Origin: Smittium mucronatum
Lineage: Eukaryota > Kickxellomycota > Harpellomycetes > Harpellales > Legeriomycetaceae
Assembly: GCA_001953115.1 (NCBI GenBank)
Contig: LSSL01000544.1
Coordinates: forward strand, 1-54,739
Direction of reading: 5' to 3'
Length of the DNA stretch: 54,739 nt
Each line of letters opens with the position of its first letter. The stretch's first letter is position 1. The notes beneath the pieces are model-generated. The model was given only the letters and a program-made list of their open reading frames with translations. It was not told the origin of the DNA and ran no database searches. Shown here in pieces: positions 1 through 11,283 of this stretch. Position numbers and translations under genes: made by a program.

Positions 1-533
1 ATGGGTGGACATTTTATCAGAAGTTAACATCGCTTTGATTTCATCTGGGATAACTGAAAAATTAAAAAAATAAGCACTGGATGAGTTTTATTATTTACTC
101 TATTTTTCGCACTTTTTTTCGAAAATATTTTTATTTGTTTTTTTTTTAAATGTATTTTTGGTTGCATTTCCTCTTATAGAATAAATTTTTTCCGAATTTA
201 TTGATATTATATCAGTTTCAAACTTTTTTTAATTTTTATAAGAACTAAATCCATCCTTTTTATACTATATAGCCCTGTTCTGGAGCAGTCTTAATCAGTT
301 ACTATAATTATTTCCATTTTTTTTTTTTCAGAATAGTATTATTTAGCCCTCTTTTCATTATATTCTTCAACTCTAAGATCACTGGGGCAAGCGAAAGCTT
401 TGAGATTTTTACAGTAATAAATAGTGTTTTTGCATTTTTTCAAAAATCTTGATTTTTTGATCCTCATTACTTGTTTAATACTTATAGGATTGCTGTAGAT
501 AAATTCAATACAATTTATTCTGAGAGTACTCGT
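1..533 (-). pseudogene. MULE transposase (family A), N-terminal fragment, decayed
   Basis: This is the N-terminal half of a Mutator-like transposase. The reading opens at 533-531, where the start codon of the sister copy (ATG at 50446) is ACG here. Downstream it matches that copy through a basic stretch (RFLKKCKNTIYYCKN), a Cys-containing stretch (AFACPSDL) and the motif IPDEIKAMLTSDKM at 2-51, just before the catalytic domain. In-frame stops and small indels break it in several places, so it cannot make a protein. The Cys pattern suggests a zinc-finger-like DNA-binding N-terminus, as is usual for MULEs. That part is inferred from the family. The DDE core lies outside the window. Confidence 0.75.
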
Positions 534-825
534 TTTTTTAAATTTTCAGGGTAATAGGTTAGAACAATATTTATAAGATTGGGGTTTAATTTATTCACAC
601 CATATACACATATGCGCATATATTCTGCAATGTTTATTTTATATCGCTTTTTTATTATGGAGCTTCAAACGTTTGATAGGCAGTGAAGTTGTTAATAAAT
701 TATTTTGTTGTTCTTTTACACATAAAATATGTTTTTAATCAGCTTTATCTAATATTTTATTATTTTATATAGATCTATTTTGCTCGCCGGGTTTGTTTTT
801 TGATCAAAAAAAAGACTTTTAAAAA
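1..825 (-). mobile_element. MULE DNA transposon, family A, 5' part, truncated by window edge
   Basis: Read on the minus strand, this segment aligns at DNA level with 50200-51000. The shared part includes the coding start region and about 290 bases of upstream non-coding DNA. The farthest clear match is the GC-richer block at 783-805 (copy at 50225-50246), and weaker similarity reaches about 825. So 783-825 should lie near the 5' end of the element. Two insertions of the same transposon is the simplest reading. The remainder of the element lies left of the window. No terminal inverted repeat or target duplication could be defined. Confidence 0.8.
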
Positions 826-3475
826 TTTTATATAAGATAGTTAAATCAATATTGTGAAATATTGGAAATGCCAAAATATCTATGTGCGTTTTTTAAATAA
901 ATTTCAATAAAAAGGTGCTTTATATGACAAAATTTAGGAGGTATTTGATTTAATAAGAGTACTTTTAGGAAAATTGGATATTTCAAAATGGTTTTGGTTT
1001 TTCTGGTGTAAATTTGGTGATTAATATTAACTAACGTTTATATTTATCTAAAAGAATCTGAATGATATAATTCTTGGACAGATTACAGGTAATCTATTTA
1101 TATTTTTTAGACGTTCTTTCTTTTTTCTGACATTTTAAAATGGAAGGATAATAAAAATATATTAATTTATTTAGAAATCACTTAAATTTCATGAAAACAT
1201 ACTATTTTAAATAAAAGCATACCGATTTCCCTAAATCCATATATATTGTTACACATAGATCAATTTTCCCAAGAAATTAACTAAAAATATTCCAAATATT
1301 AATTTTAGATTTCAACATAAAAAATTCATTTCTTAATTTTGTTGGGTGTGTTGAAATCACCAATGATTATATTTTAAAAACAAAAGGGAATTTTTTTATT
1401 TATAGTACTAAAAATAATATTAATAAAATAAGCAAGTAATGGCTGTAGAGGTCCCAATTTTCAGATAATATAAATTTAATAAGCCCTTTATACAGCCCCT
1501 TCATAAAAATCTCTGAAAATGGAATATCCCTCAAACTTTTGAAGACAAAGTTTTTAAAGCAAAATTTTAAATACAGAGCAATGAATTTTCTATTTTAGTT
1601 TAATCTTGGGTCTCAAAATTTAGATTGAGAGCCACGAATTTTTTTAGGATTCATTTGAGATAGTTTAAAACAATTTATTGAATTTTTTACTTAATATTAA
1701 TAATTTTCAAAGAGCAAATTATATGAAGTTTTTATTAATATAATGAAAGCGTCACACATCTTACTCTTTCATAAAATATAATTAATTTTTTTTCATTTCA
1801 GTAGCTATAAATATTATATATAATTACAAATAAGGGTATTCAAAAAAAAAGATATAGTAAATGTATAAGCAGAGAATAGTTTTTCATTAGTAAAAATATA
1901 TTTGGTATGAGAGGAGGGAGTAAGATGATGGAGGCGAGAAGGAAGGGGTGATTAGAGGTAGAAGGTACTAAAAGAAGGGAAAATGGTGAATAGAGAATAT
2001 TTATAAGAAATACATTCTTACCTGGCTGCGCTAACCCAAAATATTGTTTTATCACAATTGAAGCAATATAAAAATCAGAATATATTTATTGTTTCAGTAG
2101 TAATGTTTAGCGCGTAGATGAATCAATCTACATTAACTGAAAATATAATACAAAACACTATATTACATAATCGACTAACTTTCCCTTTACAGGAAAAGCA
2201 AGATGTTTAATCTCTCCATAATACACCCTTCTTAAGTCTTAGTCTTATTCTTTAACTTCACTTTAGTTTTATCTTTTCTTCATCCTATAGTATGTTTAAA
2301 ATAAAATAAAATCTAGTTTCAAACCTTTTATCTAGTGTTACTCATATTCTAACAATGTGGTAAGAATATAAGGGGTAGTGAGAGAAAGTTAAAGTAAGCA
2401 CATGAGAGGGAGGCGGGTGAACGTAGCAGTTGTGGATGGTGAAATGGGGGGAAGATGAGGTGTCTACTTTTTACAATTTGTTTTAACTACTATCCTTAAA
2501 ATAATTATTTCGAAATTCAGAATGTGAAATACTATTGACTGATTATTTTCTTTCTTCGATTCATAAAATTGAATCTATCCATAGTATTTAAGTATTGAAT
2601 TTTTATTTTTAGCCCAAAAAATCTATATGAAACGCAGGGATATCCAATGCGCATTCAACTATTCATACGTTTTAGATCTAGGATAAATTTATTTATTTAT
2701 TTGGGAAAATTAATCTTTGTATAACATCAGCATTGTACGTATTTAGGAAAATCAGCGTGCTTTTAGTTAAAATAGTATGTTTTCAAGAAATTTAAGCGAT
2801 TTCAAAATCAATTGGGATATTTATATTATCTATCAATTTTAAAATGTTCAGGAAAAACCTGTTATGGGTTCATCATAGGTTACCTATAAAATCACCGTAG
2901 ATTACGTCATTCAAATTTTGAAACTCTTTAAACTCAAGAATTTATAATAGTTTTGATTATTCAGTATAAGTTCGTATTACTGTGAATGTTAGGCCATTTT
3001 TAGCTCAATTAAATTTTCAGCCAAATAGAAACTGTTAGAGAGGATAAATGAAAACTCAATGAACGATTCGCTCTGAATTAAGTAAATTCTTTTCGGAACC
3101 AGATATTTGTGGACTGAATAAACCATTGGCTACACTTGAATTTATTTCGCTAACAAACTAATTAAAGTAATAAAACACACTAGCTCTAATAATCTTACAA
3201 CGTTTTTCCAGTAGAAAATTACTTTTACAATTACGATCCCTATACCCCCAATACTTTTATAGTATATTTTAGTGATCTTTTCCAAATTAGGAAAGTGTAA
3301 AAATTCAAAATGGAAGCTTTTCCTCTATAAGATATTCTCCCATATTTCAAACTAATTTTTTTCAAAGCTTTTGATTAAACAACCAATTCAAGTTTGAGAA
3401 TTTTGAATAAAAATTATCTGAAAAATTTCACGAAAAATCAATCGTTGAAACAAATTAACATATATACTCGCTGTA
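826..3475. other. Gene-free AT-rich stretch with two purine-rich tracts
   Basis: No supported gene. It is somewhat less AT-rich than the deserts further right. About 1905-1990 and 2360-2460 are strongly purine-biased on the plus strand (long G/A runs). A hairpin with stem GTAGAT/ATCTAC lies at about 2114-2131. The purine bias opens a chance-like minus-strand frame at 1840-2055, which I do not call a gene. Confidence 0.5.
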
Positions 3476-3606
3476 GTCTTTTCCCGGTGCCCATTTCCTT
3501 GTTTCTTATTACTTCATCCCAATCGCTTTCTAAAGGAAAGATTTCTGATTCTTCTTGCCTCATTTGATATTAATAACCCACACATATATGCAATAATTAT
3601 TTTTGA
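3476..3606 (+). promoter_or_regulatory. Pyrimidine-rich leader or promoter region of the transcription factor gene
   Basis: A C/T-rich, GC-elevated stretch lies just upstream of the first supported ATG (3607). CT-rich leaders are common before fungal genes. Alternatively it could be an upstream exon or intron: the first bases of the ORF contain a good acceptor-like sequence (TTTTTCCTCAG, ending at 3624). The true start could therefore lie further upstream. No TATA box can be singled out in such AT-rich DNA. Confidence 0.3.
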
Positions 3607-5868
3607 ATGAGCTTTTTCCTCAGCTTTCCTAGTTATGATCAATTCTCAAGGATTGTGTTCAAGCTATTGGGGACCAATCAGCTAAGTCTGATCCCAATTC
3701 AGCTGCCGGATTTTCTGTACAAGCTTAAGAACGATCAGCACCCTATCTATTTATTAACAGCCTTCTTAACTATTGGAGTCGAACTTCTTCCAAAGGATGA
3801 TTCATTTCCTGGCAGATTGAGTCATGCAGAATATGCTGATATCACATTGAAGCTACTTTCTGCAAATACTGTTGACTCTTCTCCCACTTATATTTGGTCC
3901 TGCTGCATCTTGGCTTATTATTATTGGAATTCATTCGAGAAGGTTAAATTTGAAAATTTAATGGGTTTGTTTTTCTCCGTCCAATAATTTTTTACCTATT
4001 TTTAACATAACTTTCCTCCTCTCCATAATAATCTTATATAGCTTTATCCTCAAGGTAAAATTATTTATTTTTATTTTGCTAATTGGATTTGAGTTTATAT
4101 CAAAATTTACCATTGATAGAACTGTCAAATGCTCGAGGTTATATATGGTCGACTCGAAAAAGCCTCAGCATATTAGTCAAGATGTCAACGAACTCGAGTA
4201 TAAGAGAAGGATTTTTTGGATTTTCTTTGTTTTTGATAACACAGGTCTTATTTACGGTTCAAAGGCATCTGCTTTCAACGAGAAGTATGCCTGTGTCAAT
4301 TTGCCTTCAGATGACTTTAATTACAGATATCGATCTACTGCCAAACACCTCGACTTCACTAATGATATAATATCTTCAAACATGTGTGATGTATCTGACT
4401 TATCCGCTTTTGACGACAATGTATACTTCTTTATCAAAAACCTCATGCTTCACTCTCGAATAATCATGTTTGTTAAGAGACGTTGGTCTAAGAAACCTAA
4501 GACCCAGGAAGTCATAAACCTTAATTTTATCCTACTACTCCAATCTATCGAGAATTTAAAATTGCTTACTGATAAAAAATATCCTTACTCCTCGGTCTAC
4601 AAGAATGGAATTGGTCCTCTTCCCCAAAATTATCGTTTATTGGATCCTGAGAGGGAAATGCATAATTTTGGCTACGTATCGTGGCAGGTTTACCACAGCA
4701 TGAAAATTGCATTATTCCAATCTGAACTTGTCAGAATCACTGGCCGTATAGTTCACCCCGAAAGAATAAAAAAGGCCAAAATCGAGTGTATAAAAGCTGC
4801 TACTATTAAATCCGAAATGTATCAGCTCAACTACAGCCAAAACCAACTATTCTTTTTATCTTTAAATGTACCTTCAATAAGAATCCATTGCCTGTCCATA
4901 TTCCTCAATGCTATTTTTGCCGATTTCAATTATCTTGATCGCGATGCGTTTTCTCTCTTTGAAAAACATGTAAATTTATATAGAAATTATGGAGGGGGAT
5001 TAAGGAAAGTTAAGTTCATTGACCGGCTTTTAACAAGAATATATCTTTATAAAAAGAAGTCCCACGAAAATAACATCTTACACCCTAAACTACCCATATT
5101 AATGGAGAGATTCTCCATTAACTCTTCTGATATCACTCCATGGATAGTTCCCAGATATTATGACTTCTTTAAATTTAACTGCTGTTTGGAATCAAACATG
5201 CCTTCAATTGAAGCTGAATCCTACTTGGACGATCCTTTTCCACCTAAAACCACTCAGAATGATTTTGACATTTACAATTTTTATGGAATTAACACCGAAT
5301 TTTCTAACAAACATCCTGAGAATCCCTTTCATTTACCTTGTATTAATAAAATCCAATCGACTTCAACCTCAGAATCCCATATTAACTCTCCACCTCAAAA
5401 TTTAAGTAAACATAAATATCCAATTCTTACCAAAATTCCATTTAACATAAACTTAAAAGGTAAATCACTTATATTCTTTTTATTTACTATACTGGAAAAC
5501 GTTTAATTTTTTGTATTTTTTTATAAAAATTAAAAACAGATAATTACGATAGAAAAAACAGTCGCCACCAGTATTTCGATAAATACAAAATGGCTTATCC
5601 CACCCAGCCTAATCTACATTCTTATCAAAGACTCTATAGACCTGGCTACTTCAACCATGCTTCACGTAGTCTCAATATGAATTACATGTCGCCACTCTAC
5701 AGGAGCATGAATACTCACCACCAAATTACCAAATTATCCGGATCAAATAATAAGTCACAAAACCCAGGCGACAGAAAGATGATTCTTCGCTCAGTTGAGA
5801 AATTTTTGTTAAAGGATACTTCCAACACAATTATTTCCCGCAAATTCATAAACTACGGTGCAAATTAG
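3607..5868 (+). CDS. Fungal-specific transcription factor domain protein (spliced, 4 exons)
   Basis: Predicted nuclear transcription regulator of the Zn2Cys6-associated fungal_trans (middle homology) family. Exons: 3607-3964, 4042-4054, 4120-5459 and 5540-5868. Joined length is 2040 nt, or 679 residues plus stop, with every junction in phase. The best family signature spans the splice sites: LSSRTVKCSRLYMVD (about residues 121-135) matches the usual LALRMAxDLGLHRD. It is followed by EYKRRIFWIFFVFD (about 150-163) and VNLPSDD (about 183-189), as in the family. Exon 4 adds a polar, Tyr/Asn/Ser-rich C-terminus. The Zn2Cys6 DNA-binding cluster normally sits N-terminal and is not visible. Either upstream exons are missing from this model, the protein lacks one, or the gene is 5'-truncated. 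The ATG has a weak context. I know no specific gene name or target. It is the only region with sustained coding composition. Confidence 0.85.
3965..4041 (+). other. Intron 1 of the transcription factor gene
   Basis: 77 nt, donor GTTTGT, acceptor TATAG. It contains an in-frame stop, so it must be removed. Phase 1. Confidence 0.75.
4042..4054 (+). other. 13-nt microexon of the transcription factor gene
   Basis: Thirteen bases between two GT-AG introns. With one base from exon 1 and one from exon 3 they encode A-L-S-S-R, which restores the expected LxxR of the fungal_trans helix. A single intron from 3965 to 4119 would break the frame. A single intron from 3969 (donor GTTTTT) to 4119 stays in frame but loses the LxxR match and uses a poorer donor. 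Confidence 0.7.
4055..4119 (+). other. Intron 2 of the transcription factor gene
   Basis: 65 nt, donor GTAAAA, acceptor GATAG. Reading through the donor gives an immediate TAA, so removal is required if the microexon is used. Confidence 0.7.
5460..5539 (+). other. Intron 3 of the transcription factor gene
   Basis: 80 nt, donor GTAAAT, acceptor AACAG. It is phase 1 on both sides and joins exon 3 directly to the open frame that runs through 5590-5868. Without splicing, exon 3 ends in 15 hydrophobic residues that look like translated intron. Confidence 0.85.
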
Positions 5869-8097
5869 ACCCTATCATTTAAAAAAAGGTTCTTGGTTCT
5901 TTATATTTATAGACGGCCAGTTTTAAAAAAAAGAAAATTACTAAACATTTATGTTCTAGTAACCTCGTATTCTGTATAATTATTTCAACCCAATTTTTCT
6001 TATTTCAAGCTTTGTAGGTCTTCCTAATTATATTATTTCTACCTTTTTTTTTCTTATTTTCATTGCATAATCATGCCTTTTTACCCCCAAAAACCTTCAA
6101 AAACGGGAGTTTCCAGATTTTTCGTTTGTCAAGACTCCATTTTTTGGAAAGTATAGTAATTTGAAATCATAATTCTTTAGAATTTTAAAGAATCGATAAA
6201 GATCTTGTTAAGCCTCAACTCTTTTTTGGATGAATTAACCGATAATATCCTGGGAAAGTGGGTATAATTAAAGATATTCTTGGAAAAAATTTTGCCGAAA
6301 AAACAATACAAATAACTTCTATTTTTGAGATTTTTATTATAGATCTACAAGAATTAAATGTATAATCGATTTTTGGATTTTAAAAAAAAATTATCATTGG
6401 TTGGTGCAAAGGTCATATTGGGTAGTAATAATAGTTGAAAGTTAAACTAAACTTTATCTCATCTAAAAGTGGTAACCCATCAGTTTCAACTTTTTCTAAA
6501 AAATATCCCAAGTATAGATCAATATTCAAGCACCCTTAATGCCAGGTCTTCAAAATTTAGGTGCTTATACAGCCCCTTTGGCCACATGATCCAGTATTAT
6601 TGGATGGAAGAAGGAAGTGGTGATAAAATTTGGACATTTATTCGATTTTTTTATTTTTCACAATTTTTTTTATAGTTATTTAGGGTCTTTCAGCCTTCTC
6701 AGAGCCGGCTGCACAAAAATTACCAACAATTTTTCGGTTAATAAAAACATTTTAATAAAAATTAACCTTGTTGATTAGCCTATTTTCTACTAACAAAAAA
6801 TTTTTTATGTTTATTTTGAAAAGTCTGAACTCAATAAATTTTTGACATTCGAGAATCTTAAATATATTACCGAAGAAAAAAAAATTGCAGATTGATATCA
6901 AGTATTGGTCGATTTCATTTTTTTAGAGAAAAATGAATACAAAACATCATTTATATGTGAGATTCTTTTCAAGATTTAAAAAAAATTAAATTTACACCAT
7001 TGGTTACAATAAAACTTCACCATCACCAAGCCAATGATTTTGTAGAAAAACATTTTTTTATGGGAAATTGATTTTAAAGTTAATAAAAAGTTATATAAAC
7101 TAATTTAAAAAAAATCAAAAAATTTCTTAACCCCACCCCCTTTTGTCACTGTAACAGCTCCATACCTCGAGGGCATTGATCCAAGTTCTGGATAAGTCAA
7201 TCTATCCATTTATTGTGATCTACTTATCTTTCTTTTTTCTTATTATTTAAAAGACAAAAATCCCAAGATGGAAATCCAAAATATCAAATGTAATTTTGAA
7301 CTTCTAGTTTTTGGTAGTTTCACAATAATATTTTTAGCCTTTTCGGAACCCCCCCCCCCCAATAGTTCTCTTAATATGTAGATCAAAGATACTCTTATCT
7401 ATAAAAAAACCTAATTAAACTGGGTTGCTCTAATATGATTCAAAATATTATCATTTACCTCTTTATTACAGATTAATTACCCCATATTTTCATATCCCAT
7501 ATTCACTTGATGGTAAATATTTTAAAATTGAGTCTATTTCAAAAATAGACAGATTTTATTTTGATCTGCATCACTGGCAAATGGAGATGGGGGGTTTTTT
7601 TTGATAAAATGCATATTTAGTATTTAATTATTGATATAATCAAATTAATCAAAGCTTTAATCAAAATTTATGGTACGAAATTATAAGTGATTTTATTTCC
7701 CTGAATCTGAATAATAAGATTTAATCTAATTGGGGAGGTGATTAATGGCCGATATTTATAAGGTGTAATATTTGAATATTAAATATTAAAGCGGTAAGAC
7801 GCGCATTTGCGTCGTAGATGAAGCTACAAACCATTTATGGATTGAGAGTCTTAACATGCTTGGAATAGTTTCTAGTCATTTTATAATTTAGTTAGTATAG
7901 TTAGTTTCTTTTATCCATTTTCAATGTTAAATATATTTATATTTTTCGTTTTTAGTTTTACCAGTCATTAGTCTGGTTAGTTTTTAGTTGGTTGTTTTAG
8001 TATTTTTAGTTCGCTGAGATTATACCTGTTAGTCCATTTTATTATTTAGGTTTATAGATTAGTGTTGGTAAAGCTTAGATAATGATATGAGCATGAT
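5869..8097. other. Gene 3' flank and gene-free AT-rich stretch
   Basis: No supported gene. It holds the transcription factor 3' flank, a 12-C run at 7349-7360, a C-rich CCCCACCCCC at 7131-7140, two adjacent small hairpins at about 7799-7827 (GACGC/GCGTC and GTAG/CTAC), and the TTATACAGCCCCTT motif at 6565-6578. The 68-codon frame at 6469-6675 looks like chance. Confidence 0.5.
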
Positions 8098-8650
8098 TAT
8101 CCACAACCATGAGTTGGTATAGATTGGTTTTTATTCTTATGGATTTGCACTGAAGGTTGATGTCTGGAGGGGGGTGGTGGAAAATAGTGATAGTGATACT
8201 TTGGTATCCATCTAAACTGAATTCCCAGCGTTAGAAGATGACTTATGCCATCCGCCAAATTTTCGGGATAACCATTAATAGAATATATTGTAATATCTTT
8301 ACTTTGCTATTCGTTAAGTTTCCAACCCAACCCCCGGTAAGGTTTTCGCCTATTATTCCAACGGTTGGGGCAGTACAAGCAATTAGAGTTTTCAGTATAG
8401 TAAGCAACTAGCGAAGTGTAGATAGACGGAATAAGAGAGTAAAATCTGCTCTAAGATCTCTGCTAGATGAGGGCGATGAATGTGCTAGTGATAGTGCGAT
8501 TAGGCTTGCATCACCTTTTGCTGCACAACAGATTTGAAGAGAGTATTTATTCCTGTCTAGCTGGTATAAAGAATCAGCTTCCAAAAATATCAAAGATGTA
8601 ATTAAAACCACAAATTTGTAAAAAATGAGTTTTAAATCGATTAATTTCAT
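8098..8650. pseudogene. GC-richer relic of an unrecognised coding sequence, strand uncertain
   Basis: This block stands out by composition and has long open stretches on both strands. Minus strand: open from 8650 to about 8267 except for one TAG at 8410-8408, then a one-base shift into a second open stretch down to about 8098. Plus strand: open from ATG 8251 to 8525 except for one TAG at 8409, containing RNKRVKSALRSLLDEGD and SDSAIRLASPFAAQQI, with a charge pattern typical of real protein. I recognise no family on either strand. It is most likely a decayed gene or retroelement fragment. Which strand was coding cannot be settled by eye. Confidence 0.3.
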
Positions 8651-9394
8651 GAAAGAATTCCTGAATAAAAAAGCGGCATTTATGAAAAGGGTAGGGAAAT
8701 ATTAAGTTATAAAGTGGGAGATATAAAGAAAAATCAATATTTTATAAAATTTAGCATAACAAAGTGTGCAATATTTAAACCCAGATACAGATTCTACTAA
8801 TTAAAAGAGTAACAGATGAAAAATAAAAACTGGTTACAAATTTTTTATTGCTTTTTATGATTTTATTGATTCTTATATGGATAGCATATCTTTATTAGAT
8901 CTTTTTGGATTTATATATAAAAAGTTTGTTAAACTCTCGAAAAAATAATAATTGATACAATTACATTAATACAAATAACTTTTATGGTTTTAAATATACA
9001 AAGTTGCTGCTTTTTGGATTTATTTGTTTCTATCAATGAATATACATTTTCATAACTAAATTAAAATTTATTTTCAGAGTCTATCTTTAAAGCGTTATGC
9101 AAATCATCTTTGATTCTACGATTAGTACAAAATCGTATCATTTATTGAAAGGAATAAAATGTTGCAGAAGATATAATATTTAGCATTCTTTTATAAATAC
9201 CAATTATTTGAGTTGATAAATTATACTAAAATTTCTAGGGATACAGTATCCTGAAGGAGATTAATTTATTTCTAACAATATTTAACCCATTTAAAGGATT
9301 TTTGGTGACATTTATTGTTTAGGTATCATCTTCATGTTAATTATTTCCTGTAAATTTCAATAAATTTTATCTGGTCCGTTAAAAACTTTTTTTT

Positions 9395-9479
9395 TAATTT
9401 TTAAAGATAAAATTATCATTATAACAACTTATTTTTCTAATTTTTAAAGATAAAATTATCATTATAAAAACTTATTTTT
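9395..9479. repeat. 43-bp tandem repeat, about 2 copies
   Basis: The segment from about 9395 recurs at about 9438 with only a few differences (for example ATAACAACTT against ATAAAAACTT). Period is 43 bp. Confidence 0.85.
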
Positions 9480-9634
9480 AGAATAATCTTAATTAGATTA
9501 TTTATAGGCTATGAAATTTTAAATATTAGAGAAAACTCATTTCAATAATCAGCTTTTTACAAAAATATAGTTTTAATGACATATTTGATATCTAGTGGTG
9601 AAATGTTACACTTTTTAATCTATCATTCTTTTTA

Positions 9635-9659
9635 CCCCCACCTCCCACCTCCCACCCCC
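9635..9659 (-). other. Potential G-quadruplex tract on the minus strand
   Basis: The plus strand reads as C-runs of 5, 3, 3 and 5 joined by short CACCT-type spacers. The minus strand therefore has G5-T-G3-AGGT-G3-AGGT-G5, which fits the standard four-run G4 pattern. In DNA of about 82% A+T this is very unlike its surroundings. Confidence 0.7.
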
Positions 9660-11283
9660 TAAGCTCAAATCGATTTTTTAGGTACAAGGGCATATACTTT
9701 CTTGGAAATTCGGTAACTGAAGCTCCAATTAAAGCTTTAATTAATTTATATATATAATTTTTTAAATATTCGCATATGGCAGATTCTTAATCAAGAGGGT
9801 ATTTTATAGTTATCCCTGTTTCAGAGAAACTTCCAAAACATTATTTTTTATCCAATAAAAGTGAAATTTTATGATAAAAAACAACCAAGTCCTACTAAAT
9901 TCCATTCAAACTCCTAATTATAATATTATAAAAATGAAAATTCCTTTCAATTTTGTTCAATAGAAACGACTAAATATAATTTAAAAAATTCGATGGGTAA
10001 ATTTAATATATGGATTGGCCAGAAAATGTGGTATTCAAAAAAATTCTCTTTTCATTAAGAATCCCTCGTATATTTTATTAAAAAATAAAAAATTTCTATT
10101 TTCCAGTGAGGCAGATCAGATTAAAAGTTAGTCTATTTTTGCAATTCTTTCTTAAATTTTAAGTATCCGATAAGATTTTGTGCAAAATTTTCGAGTAAAA
10201 TTTCTATGTGCATGTTGTATTTAAAAATTTATCAAATTTACTACCTATAAAGATATTAATGGGTAAAAAAGAAGTTTTCTTGATTTCTTTTTAATCCACT
10301 ACTTGAAGAAAATTTATACAGGATAAAATACGAAAGAATCTTTAATTAGAAAATTTCGCGAACAATTAGTAAATCCAAGTGTTATTAAGAAAAAATATAG
10401 AGAAAAAAATTTCACTTTACATCTTTTTCTTCATACTTTTTTTAATTAAGAATTTCATGAGTTTATTTCATTATTACGGACTTATATCTTAATAGGATCA
10501 AAAATATCCAAATAAATAAACTTAAGTAAAATCTATTTTATAAGTCAAATTTTTTTATATGTTTTTCAATAATATTTCATAATTGTACCGAAGTCTGATT
10601 CTATTAATAATCAGGACTTTCTCACGATAATTTTTAGGTGAATTTAAATTAAAAATTAGTTTAATTTCATCTATAACCATTTTTTTAAAGGATAGCTCAT
10701 ATATAACTGAATTAAAAATGAAATAATATCTAAGGATGCAAAATATTCCAATTTCGATAAAAAAGATATGCGATTTTTTATATATCTAAATATCGCTAAA
10801 TAGCTATATTTTTTCCTTTTGACAATACAATACTCTAATTTTGTTAGTTATTATGTCTGGAATTAATTTTTTAAATGTTTTTAAAATATAGTGATTATTC
10901 ACAAATTTACGAAATGATTTATAATATTAAAATAATCATGTTTGCCTAATATTTTTAAGGTTTGAATAAAAAACTAATAAAGTTGGTTTTTCTGTTTCAT
11001 ATGTTTTTCCTTTATACGGTTTTTTTATAGATTAGTTGAATGGATAGTAAAGGATCATTAAAAATGTAATATTTAAAAGTTGATATACAAAAACAAATTC
11101 AAATATTGAAAACAGACCTTTTCCTGAAATTAAATTATATAGGGGTGAAAAAAAGTTTTAATAATCCAATTCAGCCCTTTAAATCTTAACTCCCACGGTT
11201 TACAAAAGTTCAGATTTATACAGCCCAGGGTCTAAAATAAAATTTCAAAAATTCAGAAGATATATATAGTATGCAAATTTGAC

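Larger units (their letters stand above)
8651..11215. other. Gene-free AT-rich stretch
   Basis: No gene seen. It contains a 43-bp tandem repeat (9395-9479) and a G-quadruplex-type tract (9635-9659), annotated separately. Otherwise it is A/T-rich with frequent homopolymers. Confidence 0.6.

Noticed and set aside
1840..2055. 71-codon minus-strand frame near 2 kb
   Set aside because: It is created by the purine-rich tract of the plus strand. Composition is Leu/Ile/Pro-rich low complexity and its length is within chance.
7799..7827. tRNA or ncRNA gene at a pair of adjacent hairpins
   Set aside because: Stems are only 4-5 bp and no tRNA features surround them.
9635..9659. Internal telomere-like repeat
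   Set aside because: Only about two CCTCCCA-type units are present and they do not form a regular array.
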